From Coniferiporia sulphurascens (taxonomy: Eukaryota; Basidiomycota; Agaricomycetes; Hymenochaetales; Hymenochaetaceae): a stretch of DNA of 64,000 nt. The notes below the pieces were generated by a model that did not search any database, was not told where the DNA came from, and worked only from the letters and a program-made list of their open reading frames with translations. Shown here piece by piece: positions 26,307-36,560 of the stretch. A program made the translations under genes and the position numbers. The DNA is taken from positions 1,302,001 through 1,366,000 of the forward strand of contig NBBA01000012.1 in NCBI GenBank assembly GCA_002794785.1, given 5' to 3'. The number at the start of each line of letters is the position of its first letter. The stretch's first letter is position 1.

Positions 26307-26915
26307 TCATTCTGGTGTTCTATCATCTACTGGCATAAAGAGCTCTTCAGGTCCTATAGCATTTATATTTGTTATCCTGCTATATCCTGGTGTGACTCTA
26401 TACGAAGGTTCATCATTGAACCACCATATTATAATCTCCTTATCTATTGGTACTAACTCCTGTCTTAGATTTGGTTCCTTTTGATCTACTGTTGTGTGTC
26501 CTTTGGCTATAAAGTTGGCTTTGTATGCGAATAGTTGTTCTCATAGTTGTTTATTGATAGTATGAACTATTTGGTGTGCTGCTTCTGCATAATCAGTTGA
26601 TGTAATAACTGCCCTTTGATAACATAATTCATTATGTGGCTGATTATAAATCTTGGTTCTTTTATAAGCACTGATTACATATCTATTCAATTGGTATGAG
26701 AACATAGTTGCTCTATGTTCAATTATTACTTCTAGCCTTTCTGCCACTTGTTGTTCCCTTGTAGTATGATCAAATGTAATTTGACAGTTGTCATATCCTG
26801 CATTCTGTCCTACTGTTGCACATGCAATGTTAAACGCTTTCCATGCTACTTGGTCTGCATCTTTACAGTGTTGGCATAGGTTCCTGGTATTGATTAGAGT
26901 TACGGGTCTTGCCAT
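26307..26915 (-). pseudogene. LTR-resident ORF, copy B, interrupted by one TGA
   Basis: 203 codons run from the ATG at 26915 to TGA 26307-26309 with one internal TGA at 26541-26543. It starts MARPVTLINTRNLCQHC and keeps the LC-x2-C, W-x-AFN and GYDNCQ-x-T-x-DH motifs of copy A. After the internal stop the frame still matches copy A (AKGHTTVDQ against AKGSTTADQ, then PGYSRI against PGYTRC, and DDRTP against NDRTP). That shows the stop is secondary. The two copies carry their stops at different places, so the ancestor was intact. Function unknown. Confidence 0.7.
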
Positions 26916-27211
26916 GTCGATCTTGCTAATCCGTCGATCCGGTGATCACGATTTTCATCAATTTACTAACAACCTGTGCGACATGGTAATCCCCATATGC
27001 TGCGGATCCAGAAGTGGGGTGACTAAGTCTAACCACATATTCTCTGGGGTTAAACCTGGGGTCTGAAGTGCATGTGGGGAATCGGGAAACTTAAGTAGTG
27101 ACTAGGGTGTTAGTCCTCATGGCCTTATGGGTGTAGTGGCTTCTCCGTCATGAAAGAGTGGGCCAGGGCAGTGGGGGGTAGTTCCCTTCACCGGCCACAG
27201 AGTACTAAATC

Positions 27212-27770
27212 TGTTACAAATTTCCTTTACTTTCCCCTTTAATGCGCTGACTCACTTCCTCTTCATCATCATCAGTCAGCGCAACTCCCCCATTTCTTTG
27301 CCTTACTCATCCTTATTTGCCTTACACCTTAAGACGCCATGATGACGCCTTATTACACCATCATGACGTGCTCTGCTTACTGATCACTGCACTTGTATTA
27401 CCAAGGCCTTCCTTGTGTTTCCATGACCTTCCATAGTCTGGTAAACATACCTAACCAAGTCACTACAGTAGCAAACACATAGAGTAGCATATAAGCATGT
27501 AACTTCAGTAGCATAAGCCCTAAGCTTGTGCTCTTTGTTCATACAAGCCCATTATCTGCTACCACCAGTCTATTGTGTGCCACTTGGCCATTAGTCGCTT
27601 CATCGTAACCCGACTCACTGTAGAAGCCTAGCACGTCCACATCGTCGATCAGGAAGCCCCACCGACGATCATCCTCGACTTACGACATCAGGAAGCCCCA
27701 TTGTCGTACCATCAGTTCCAACGATCAGGAAGCCCCGACGTTGATCACCATGTAACCATTGAGCTTAACA
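27212..27770 (-). mobile_element. Solo LTR, family 1, copy B
   Basis: On the minus strand it begins TGTTAAGCTCAATGG and ends AATTTGTAACA. The target-site duplication AAATC is perfect (27207-27211 and 27771-27775). It is collinear with copy A minus one 80-bp unit, and contains several GGGGCTTCCTGATC repeats and the common AGAGCACAAGCTTAGGGCTT segment. It lies in reverse direction to copy A, so the two are independent insertions and not the two ends of one element. Confidence 0.88.
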
Positions 27771-27911
27771 AAATCTGCCATGGGTAGGTGTGGGGGTAAA
27801 TCCCACTGCCTTGCTTAAGTTGATTCCTTGACATGCAGACACGCCCTAGGGTAACTCAGGGGACAGCGGGAGGGGCGTGGGAACCCCATATCCTGAGGAA
27901 GGTGTAGTCAT

Positions 27912-29547
27912 TTGGTGGGCCTTGCAAGAGAACCCTTTAGTCAGGCAGCATGCCGCTGCATCCTCGGATCGTGGTGCATGTCCCCTCATGGCCCCTCTGA
28001 GGTCCTCGCCTCCATTCTGCCCATCCCCTTGCGATTAGAGCACACCAAATCCCGTGCAGCCATCCAGTATCTTACTACCATGCACACCCTCCTCCCCCTC
28101 TGTACTAGCCAGAAAGGCACCATCACTTCCTCCTTCATGTCCCGGGTCCCCCCTGGGTGTGAACGTGTACCCTGATACACCCACCCTCCGTAGATCCCCT
28201 TACCTGCCCTTCAGTGGGTCAGCATTGACTGGGCAATTGACCACTCTCAGGAAGTGTGTGAAGCCCTCATCCAGTCACACCATGGTCTTATCGACCGACT
28301 GCATGGTGATTCCTCCCACCTTCTCATCTACACCAATGGGTCCTGTAAAGGCTCATCCCCCACCTCATACTCTGGCAGTGCTGCTGGAGTCTGGTTTTAT
28401 CATGGCAAGGCCATCCTCACACATGAAACCTTTTTAGGTCCATATGTCCACTCCACAGACTGCGAGCTTGCTGCCATTGCAGATGCTGCCTGGCTACTTG
28501 CTGTTAAGCCTACTGATTATGTAAGGCTTAATAAGCGATCGGCAAGGATCGACCAAGTAGAAGCGAGGTAGAGATGAGACGATGATTGAGCAAGGGTTTC
28601 CCCAAGGACTAGTGGACAAGTGGACTTGGTGGCTGGTGACTTAATATCCCACAGAGGAGATAGTGAATGAGTAGGCTCTATTGAATGAAGAGCACAAGCT
28701 TAAGGCTTAGTGCTCTGAAAGCAAGTCCTTATATACATGCATAGAACCTTATAGAATGAGGTGGAATGCTGACTGAGTAAAGACAAGGATCAGTCAGCAT
28801 GGAAAGGGATGGAAGCTAATAGAAGAGTCTGACTGATCATGGAGCTCGGATCAGTCAGCATACAAAGTGGATTAGTCAGTGGAGATGACTAATGCTGATA
28901 AAGGCGATGAGTAAGGGAAATTTGTAACACTTGCATACTCTCACCCTGTCCCCACCATAGTTACCCAGGTGGAGATCTATACCGACTGTGAGGTGGCTTT
29001 GACCCTCCTCACCAACCCCTGTCTGGCCCCTGGCATTAATGTTGCCCTTCTCATCCGCAAGTACCTTAAGGCTGCTACCAAGTGCCTACCCAATGTTCAC
29101 TTTCACCTTCATTGTGTCCCGGGTCATGCGGATGTGGAAGGGAATGAATTTGCAGATGTTCTCACCACTGGCATCACCAACAACCCTCCCCTGGGAACGA
29201 TTCCGTTCCCGCCTACTATCCGCTTCCTCTGGGAAGCCGCCTCTACTTCGGCACTCTCTACATGGCAGCACGGCTGGGCTTCTGCCTGCCATGCACTTAG
29301 AGGTTCCTCAGATGCCCATGCTATGGGTGTCACGATCAACCCATCCACTAAGCCGACCACCCTTATGCAAAGCCTCAAGCTCAGCCAACACACCCAGTGC
29401 AAAGTTTTCCGGACCCTCCTAGGACACACTGGCTTTGGCACATACTATGGATGCATTCCGGGATGCGACCCCCTATGCCCTACTTGCCACCTTCCAGAGA
29501 TGCGGGCTCACCTCCTGCTGTCCTGCCCTTCCACCCTTGCCGACTGA
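27912..29547 (+). pseudogene. pol 3' end: RNase H and zinc knuckle of a non-LTR-type retroelement
   Basis: The frame holds a linker (LPIPLRLEHTKSRAA), the RNase H domain and a C-terminal CDPLCPTCHLPEMRAHLLLSC zinc motif (C-x3-C-x2-C..H..C), the usual end of Tad/I-type pol proteins. Active-site positions read IYTNGSC (first Asp replaced by Asn), CELAAIADA (Glu), IYTDCEVAL (Asp) and GNEFADVL (Asp). It is broken by TGA at 28173 and a TAG shortly after, and by the solo LTR at 28502-28929. Removing that LTR and one CTTGC copy (433 bp) rejoins the frame exactly as WLLA-YSHPVP. Reverse transcriptase itself is not visible in the window. Confidence 0.82.
28502..28929 (+). mobile_element. Solo LTR, family 1, copy C, inside the RNase H frame
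   Basis: It starts TGTTAAGCC and ends AAATTTGTAACA, with a perfect CTTGC duplication (28497-28501 and 28930-28934), and is 428 bp long. It shares the GAGCACAAGCTTAAGGCTT segment and the end with copies A and B but is more diverged. Its insertion splits the RNase H domain between the Glu and the second Asp motif. Confidence 0.88.
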
Positions 29548-30296
29548 AAGGCCATGTGGAAAACCCCTTTACCCTTGGCTGAGGACCAATGGTTCTCAAA
29601 AGATGGGCTCCCCAATTTGGCCTTGTTCCTTTCCATCTCCCCTGCCTTCGAGGCAGATCCCATCCTCATCTTTGACCCAGGTGGCCCCACTGTTGTACAC
29701 ATTTCCACTTCAGGTTTTGCCTTGGGCAACTGAACAGGACATGACCCTTCCCCTTCCACAGTCAACCACTTGCAGCTGACCACCCTGCTCTCTGCTTATG
29801 GCATCCCCTTATTAATGTGCCCTCTATAACAACTACCATCTCACCCAATACAGGGGCCTTTAGGCCCCTGGAGCATATTTTGTACTAAATAGTCATGACG
29901 TGCTATAGAAATGCATTTAAAATAAATAAAAAATAAGCGGATTAGGCGTTATCTGACTTTAAAATATGCAAACGAACCAAAGTCAGGGTTTAAAGAACAT
30001 TAAATAAACCTTAATTTACATTGTTTTAGACAGACTTACAAGTAGACGTAAACAAGGGTAAGATTGATATTCCTTGTATGCACCGTACCGTAAAGTCCGT
30101 CCATCTTCCTAAAATACGGTCGCATTCTTAGTACGGAACGTACCGTATGGGGGCGAGTACTTTACGGCCGTAACCGTACATGTGGACTCTGGAGTCCTAC
30201 TCAAACTCCCCCGCCTGAGGGATCACACTGGCATCAAAGGTCAGTTCTCGTCGCCGTAACACAGTAAAATTTGAGATAATTAAGGCATTTATTTAG

Positions 30297-30831
30297 ATGG
30301 GAGTAGACATGGGCTTCGACATTGGTCCAGCCTTCGAGGACACTGACGAGGACAACAAGGCGTGGGAGGAGTTCCTCGCCGACGTAGTTGTAACATTCGC
30401 GGACGACCCAAACTTGATCGACGACCCCGAAAACCCGTTTATAGTTTTCGCCGTCGGTGAACACCCTCGCCTCGCGCGCATTGCGAGTTGCGCCCTGCGC
30501 TTCAGCTCGAAGGTCAGTGGGAGCTGTGGGGCAGCGGAGTCCTACATACACGATGTCAAGGCGATCGCGCGGAGGCATTTCGGGATGGATCGTGTGCATG
30601 CATGGGACGACTGGGACGAGATGCAACCCTACTACTCGTGGACGGAGGTGTACGCGGAGTGGACGCGTGGCGTAGCTGAATACCGCGCGCAACGTCTGGC
30701 GCAGAAAGGCTCGGAGGTAATATTTGTTGATTATCCACAACTCGTGGGTTATACTCACTCGAGGTTTGCCTTTTTTCTCTTTGTTCTAGCCGGCTCAAAC
30801 AGACCCGGACGGAGGCTCCGTGCCCGTCTAA
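30297..30831 (+). CDS. Unknown acidic protein, tandem paralog 2
   Basis: Two exons (30297-30716 and 30790-30831, intron 73 nt) give 153 aa, homologous along its length to the protein at 21723. The intron has the same position and nearly the same start (GTAATATTTGTTGAT). The last exon encodes PAQTDPDGGSVPV, of the same length as in copy 1. Core motifs TDEDN-AW, FGMDRVHAWDDWD, PYYSWTEV and EYRAQRLAQK are kept. Reading frames are intact in both copies despite many DNA differences, which argues that both are or were under selection. The frame could also read on to 31082 without splicing, as in copy 1. Confidence 0.6.
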
Positions 30832-31453
30832 AGCTCCAGCACTGTTTGTTTTTGTTTTTGCAAACATACATGCGCGCTTTTTTGTCTATTTTGTATTACT
30901 ACGGGACTCGCACCGACGAAGGGCCCACATTCTTGATAAATGATATTACAGCATCTACATTTCCCGACGTCAACTGCTACTGGCAGTGCGAAATGTGCTT
31001 TTTTTTAGAACAAAAAGCCATAGGATTAAGAATGTTTAGATTCGCTCCTGCATCGTACCAACCCAATGGCGTTTCAATCTAGTTTTCCGATTAAGTATGC
31101 TGTTCCAACTCCGATTCGCCTCTGCGAGTCAGAAGGTGTGTAATATTACCGGCGTAACCGTATAATTACAATAAGAGCCTGGTACATACAGAATATGTCA
31201 AGTACACAATACGAATAAAGCAATTCAGAGCATGCAGAAATGGTACGAGGAAATAGGGTGATTATGATCGGGGTAGGGGGGAAGGGGGCTATTATCAAAG
31301 TCATGCTGAGCGTACTTTTCCGGGGTGACAGAAAGTGAGAAATTCAAGAGCGATGGACTAAGAGTGCTTCCAAGTCAGTACGCTGCTCTAGAAGTATAAT
31401 CTCGCGAAAACTGACCAGAGCAAGCTAACCAGAAAGAAGAACCCTCCGTTCCC

Positions 31454-31972
31454 TCATCGCGAGTCGCGCGAACTGTGCGGAGTCAGACTTGACCCGGTGC
31501 CATACTGAGTGAGCAGCTTGCCGAGCGTCTCTGAAGAGTGTCTAGAGTGTGTCGGAGTGGCCGGGGTGGAACGCGTAGAACGCATGGGGAAGGTCGGTTG
31601 GACCATAGGGCCTCCGCCGACTCCGTACTTCGAGGAGAGTTCGCCGAACGCCTGCTCGTAGTCCTTCGGCTTGGATGAAGTGGAGGTAGTGCTTGTCAGT
31701 GTGCGCTGAGAGTCCATCGACGTGCGCCGCGAGAGAGTGCCTGCGTCCGATGAGGGCGCGCTGCGCGCCTTGCGGTGCAGGAGGCGCGAGAGGGAGAAGA
31801 TCGGGCGCGACGAACTTGGTTGCGACCGCGTAGACTCGTAGGGTTCGACGTGCGCGGGCTTGGACTTGGGCGTAGGTTTTGATTTGCGCGGCCTGGGCTC
31901 GGGACCCATGAGCCCGTATAGGTCCTTCAAGTCGGAGACTGGGATGGGGATACCTTGGGTGGGCATAGGCAT
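31454..31972 (-). CDS. KDYE-motif family protein, member 1
   Basis: A single exon of 172 aa, starting MPMPTQGIPIPVSDLKDLYG. A Ser/Pro-rich, basic middle (FSLSRLLHRKARSAPSS, SMDSQRTL) is followed by KPKDYEQAFGELSSKYGVGG, the motif shared with four other small genes of this window. A weaker second copy (LGKLLTQYGTG) lies near the C-terminus. No signal peptide or membrane segment is seen. Its closest relative here is the gene at 49066, which shares the N-terminal MPMPT..DLYGL and the middle. A TATAAAA box (minus strand, about 32098-32105) lies about 130 nt before the start. Function unknown. Confidence 0.65.
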   Translation of the reverse strand: MPMPTQGIPIPVSDLKDLYGLMGPEPRPRKSKPTPKSKPAHVEPYESTRSQPSSSRPIFSLSRLLHRKARSAPSSDAGTLSRRTSMDSQRTLTSTTSTSSKPKDYEQAFGELSSKYGVGGGPMVQPTFPMRSTRSTPATPTHSRHSSETLGKLLTQYGTGSSLTPHSSRDSR

Positions 31973-32149
31973 AGTGACGGAGGTGTGTGGGGAAGAGGTG
32001 GTAATGGGTTGGGCTGGTATGCTGAGGTGACTGCTAAAGCAAGGTGCTTTGTGGAAAGTAACTTGAACTTGAGAAGGAGACACGAATACCCTAGCATGTT
32101 TTATACTAGTGCGCGCGCAAGCGCAGCGGCTGCGCAAGGAACGTGCTGA

Positions 32150-34179
32150 CGCAAGTCAACTGCGGTGCAGGAGATTATGTTCCACATCTGCGCCAATCCA
32201 AGCGATGCGCTTGCGAAACGCTTGCGGCGCAGCCTAGTCAGTTGCGGTTCCGTACATATCGGCTGGAGAGCAGGCCGTAGCCACGGCAGGCCACCTGCCC
32301 TAAGCGGTAGCGGGGCATCCCGAATAGGAAGGAGGGCCGGGCGAGGCGAGTAGGCGAGACGAGTCAGAGCGGACTGCGGTTTCGGATGTCCAGAAAAGAA
32401 CGGGGTTCCTGCCAGCCGTCGAGTCAGACTCGTTTGACCTGCGGTCCTTTCGGACACAGCCCATTGTCGTCGGACGTAAGTTCTGGTTCTAGATGAGATG
32501 CGGACTTGTCCTCGTTTTATGTTGAATCAGCATCTTGATGGTGATCCGGAGAGCACAAAACGGCCAGTTTGCTGTGCTCCGTGTTCTACGCTATTCAAAA
32601 GGCGTGGTACATACGGCGAGTGTGTTGAAGGCCGGACCATCAATCTGTTCTTGGGAAAGCTGTGACTTGAAGATTCGGAGGCTGTCCTTGATAGATACAG
32701 GTGTTATTGGCCTACGACAAACCAACAAGATGAACTGTTGGTGATCGTAAACAACGATTAGACGTTTCGGTTGTTGGCCACGGCTCACGCGAGAACGGTA
32801 AGGTGTGAGTTTGCCAAGATGACTTTGACTCGCAGGTGGCTGTCCGTTGAATACGTAATCTGCATACAAAGTCCGCCGGGAATTACCAGTCGTTGCACTT
32901 AGGCCGCGGGAAAGTGGTGGAAGATAACAACTATATCTGTGGCTGTTTCTCTTTTGTGCGCCGGTATTCGCAATGCAGCACAGCTGTAAACGAGTACATA
33001 TACATGGTTCTTCCGCCAATATACCCGCAGAGGGATACTAGGGCAGGGCGCCAATGACTCAAGGATCGATCTGAACATTACGACGGAGGAGTAGGCAGAA
33101 TATGCATGTATCTATCTATGATCAAGCCATCTGTGATTTACCATGACCCTGTTCTTTGTTCATTAATGACGAATTTACTTATCCATCATCTGTACATTGA
33201 TAATACGACGTAAGGGCACAGCAAACTCGGAAAATCTATGAACAGTACACTCGAATCCAAATTAATTTCTGACGCACATACAATGAATTCAGAGGGATCT
33301 TTGAACGAATCTTGTTCTCCGTATGTTGCTAGAGCAGTTGATAAAGGACGTCCGGACCGACTTGGCGCCCACAGGGGTATTTCCTTATTTCTTAACGCTT
33401 CATCCCGGGAATATGATATGGGAAGGCGAAGACCAAGCCCCGCACTGAAAGGGGTATGAGCGGTGATTAAACTTGTCTCTACTAGGGTGGTCGGAATACC
33501 AGAATCGCCTGATGCGAATATCAGTTCGATAGTGGATGAATGATTAAACGTCACGAGATATTAGGCGTACATGCAGGCCTTTCTTTGGACATTCGTTCAG
33601 CGTATTTGGGTTTGGCTGTTGGATGACACCCGAGTTGGTCGTCTAGGGTTCAGAGCTTGGAAAAAGTAGCTGACGAATAGTCCGATCAAGGCACCGACGT
33701 TACTAGATATTGATGGTCACTGCTTCAAAGTCTTCGGCGGGAGCGAACACCGAAGTTCTTCCGACTGTAGGCATGTATATTCATCCGCTATACGCGCAGC
33801 TGTTATGATTCGTGAGTACGAGCGTTTATAGCACATAGTACAAAGGATACTAAATTGTTCGGCAGTCAATCGAGCGCCTCCCACTACATCATCCAGAGCG
33901 CGGCAGAAGTCACCTTCACGAAGGTCGCCACAAACACTGGATAAATTGTAATCCCGCAGCTGGCCGCCGATTGAACTTTTCTGATCCAGACGGGCTGAGG
34001 AAGATAATATTTCACTGTTCTCTGTTTTACACAGACCCCGTCTATACAGACCTCTGGGAAAGAAAGAGGAGGGACGACAGTGGGACGTTTGATGCCGGCG
34101 AAAGCCGAACAAGCGAATAATCGAATAATCCCGCGCTGTCCCAGAATAAGTAGAAGGAAGCTGGTGCCAAGGGAGGTCC
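32150..34179. other. Stretch without a supported gene
   Basis: Several frames of 100-160 codons occur on the minus strand (32591-33019, 33186-33554, 33717-34205), but none shows a known domain or splice pattern, and codon use looks random. One of them (33186-33554) has a mildly protein-like composition. The left edge holds the upstream region of the gene at 31454. Confidence 0.4.
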
Positions 34180-34620
34180 ATGACTTGCTCATTATTCAAT
34201 GCCATCCTTCCTGTTCCTGATTCGCTCTCGATACTTATCGCCTATGCAAAGAACTTCAAGGAAGGGTGGATGATCGACGAACGATTGGCGTTCCTGGTAA
34301 ATGTGATTATTAGAATTGATAATTGTGCCTAGACACCAGGGGGAACGGCCTCTTCGGGCGACCATTCCTTCACACCGTCAACTGCACCATCACATACGTC
34401 CATCTTTTCTTCAAAACTTCAAGGCTTCCGAGCAATTTTAAGTAATTCAGTCCATGCGCTTCGTACAAATTGTGAGGGACGTCGCCAAGCCCTTATCGGC
34501 AGGCGGGTCGGGGCCGTCGCACCTTTGCTGGGCATTGTTCGTAAAGTAAGAGTTCCCGAAAAAAGGAGAGAACAGGGAGGAGAGCATCGCGTTTTTGGAG
34601 ATTTCGACGTCGTTGTTTAA
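34180..34620 (+). CDS. Possible two-exon unknown protein
   Basis: ATG at 34180 opens 39 codons with amphipathic composition (PVPDSLSILIAYAKNFKEGW), ending at a GTAAAT donor at 34297. A 95-codon open stretch begins at 34333 (TPGGTASSGDHSFTPST) after CCTAG and runs to TAA 34618-34620. Joining them needs a 36-nt intron, which is shorter than any other here. If it is not spliced, the frame stops at 34330. No known domain. I list it because both halves look coding, but it may be chance. Confidence 0.25.
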
Positions 34621-35066
34621 TTTTGGGTATGAGGTGCAGGAGTTGAAGCTGATACAACTGTACTTGCTTGGACGCGAAAAAGTTTAAAATAAGCGTGCGG
34701 TACCTTAGTTGTGCTGACTAATTGTCTCTATCTAATTACGGAAGCAACCTTGGGAATTGATCGACGCGTGCGGCCTCAGCGCTTTCTGTCACCCGCGCTG
34801 CTGTTTCGCCGCCGTTGCGGACCTAAGATACGACGACACTATTTTACTTCTTCTCTTCCCCAGAGCTGGCTAGGGGAACCCTCTCCCTTTCACCACCACC
34901 ATCTCAGGTTTCCCCTCTTTTTTTCTTGTAGCCAACGACTCGGAGAAATCCCACACACACAGTCCTACTCCACACTCGTTTCTGCCTAGACTACTAACAT
35001 TGGGCAGCCTCACTCACGATACACAGCATTGCTAAGGTCGCAACGCTCTAAGCCTTCGCAATAGAT

Positions 35067-36560
35067 ATGAAGTCGACTGCGATGAAGCTCGTCTTGGGCT
35101 CCGCAGTCCTATCGATGCTCCCTAGCCTTGCTATGGCTACGACATACAAGTATTCGATGGAATACTCTGGAGAGTCGTTTTTTAATGGATGGACGTTTCT
35201 AGACAATGGTGCGTATCTATCGGGCGTACACCTTTCATTGTTCTAAAATGTAGTATAAGTTGATAACTCGACCGACGGCAACGTCCAGTAGGTGCTTTTA
35301 CAAGTGATATCACGTCGAATGGCGCTGACGCGAGATATCTCTAAGATTCGTCACTAATTCTGTTGCGCAAAAGAATAATCTCGCGTTTGTGAACGATGCC
35401 GGGAACGCAATCATACGCGTCGACAACTCTTCCACTATCGGCTTTGGCCAAAATCGTAATTCTCTTCATATTACGACCAAGGACCGTTTCACAGCTGGGA
35501 GCGTTTGGATAGCGGATTTCTTACACGTACCGTTCGGTGTAAGTACTAGTGTTAATGGAATATGACGGCGTTGTTACTTATCTTATTTTCAGTGCTCCAC
35601 TTGGCCGGCCTTTTGGTCCGAAGCGCCGGATTGGCCAGTAGGGGGAGAAATCGACACGTTCGAAGGCGTCAATGACGTCAAAAATAACCGAATGACCTTG
35701 CATACTGAACCCGTAGGTCCGGTCATTTGTTCGTATGGACATTTGTCACTCATCGACATCTTTAGGGCTGCACGCAAGTGAACGCGACACAAACGAGCAC
35801 AATCGTTAACTCGACGGACTGCAACTACCTACTCGACGGCAACGAGGGCTGTGTTACTACGGATCCTGACGATTCTTCGTACGGCCAGGCGTTCGCCCTT
35901 GCAGGTGGAGGCATCTACGTAACGGAGTTTGCCGGGACTGGTATCTCGTAAGTTCGGTTTTTTGAACTCGTCACTCTAACAAAACTGACATTGTGATTGT
36001 CAGTGTATGGCACTTCAACGTGAGTTTGGACCCACATTTTTAATATCGCTGTAGATTGGTGATTCTGATGATCTTGATTAGCGCTCCTCCATTCCGTCGT
36101 CCCTGTCCGGAGATAACGTTACTAGCTTTGACATCAGCACTTTGGGCACTCCAGTCGCGAACTGGCCGAACACGGGCTGCGACATTAACACCTTTTTCAG
36201 GCCTCAGAATCTCGTCTTCGACATTACGCTCTGCGGGGACCTGTAAGTTCCCTACGTTTTATTCGATAATATGCAATATTTCTGATCCCATATCCGTACA
36301 GCGCCGGATTGGCATCCGTTTTTGCAGAGACGTGCTCAGGAGACTGCTACGTCGACTGGGTGACCGGCTCGCCTTCAAACTACGATAACGCGTATTTTGA
36401 GGTCAGGTCTGTCAAGATTTACGGGTCGGGCCCGCTCCCTATGAGTAATGTCATTCAGGCGAGTGCAGCCCCCCGCCGGGTGAACCCTTCCGGATGGATG
36501 GGCGTCGCTGTAGTGTCCGGGTCTCTCGTCCTCGCCGCGGCCATGGCGGTACCTTGGTGA
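35067..36560 (+). CDS. Glycoside hydrolase family 16 beta-glucanase
   Basis: A hydrophobic signal peptide ([19 protein letters not shown]) leads into [18 protein letters not shown]. The catalytic core follows: [45 protein letters not shown] with the E-I-D-x-x-E active-site motif of GH16 laminarinase-like enzymes, then [21 protein letters not shown] and CYVDWVTG. The C-terminus has a hydrophobic tail after a Ser/Ala-rich linker ([17 protein letters not shown]), suggesting a GPI anchor or membrane tether. Such enzymes cleave beta-1,3(4)-glucans of the fungal or plant wall. Six or more introns are present. The join between the first exons near 35280-35370 is not clean: after [10 protein letters not shown] the next canonical donor gives a stop, so there may be an unusual splice or a small defect. 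Confidence 0.88.

Larger units (their letters stand above)
25624..26971 (-). mobile_element. Solo LTR, family 2, copy B, with its own ORF
   Basis: Read on the minus strand, it begins TGTTAGTAAATTGATGAA, like copy A, and ends GAATCTAACA. The 5-bp target-site duplication ACCTG is perfect (25619-25623 and 26972-26976). It is 1,348 bp long and opposite in direction to copy A, 258 bp away. It carries the homologous reading frame beginning 56 bp inside its 5' end and the conserved promoter near its 3' end. The two copies differ widely in DNA sequence but keep the ORF and promoter layout. Confidence 0.85.
22890..29950 (+). mobile_element. Decayed retroelement island with nested solo LTRs
   Basis: The island separates the two tandem paralogs. 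It is poor in CpG and rich in TG/CA compared with its flanks. Its 3' part carries the RNase H and zinc-knuckle end of a pol protein of non-LTR type, and an A-rich tail-like stretch lies at about 29915-29935. Five later insertions sit inside it: 23151-23789, 23881-25365, 25624-26971, 27212-27770 and 28502-28929. The outer ends are estimates. I found no clean target-site duplication for the host element, and the pieces at 22.9-23.1, 25.4-25.6 and 27.0-27.2 kb cannot be assigned to a known element part. Confidence 0.6.

Noticed and set aside
23151..27770. One complete LTR retrotransposon between the LTRs at 23151 and 27212
   Set aside because: The two LTRs are in opposite directions, have different target-site duplications, and no gag-pol lies between them.
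30297..31082. Single 261-codon frame as the full paralog-2 protein
   Set aside because: Same reason: the conserved intron at 30717-30789 gives the short ending shared with paralog 1.
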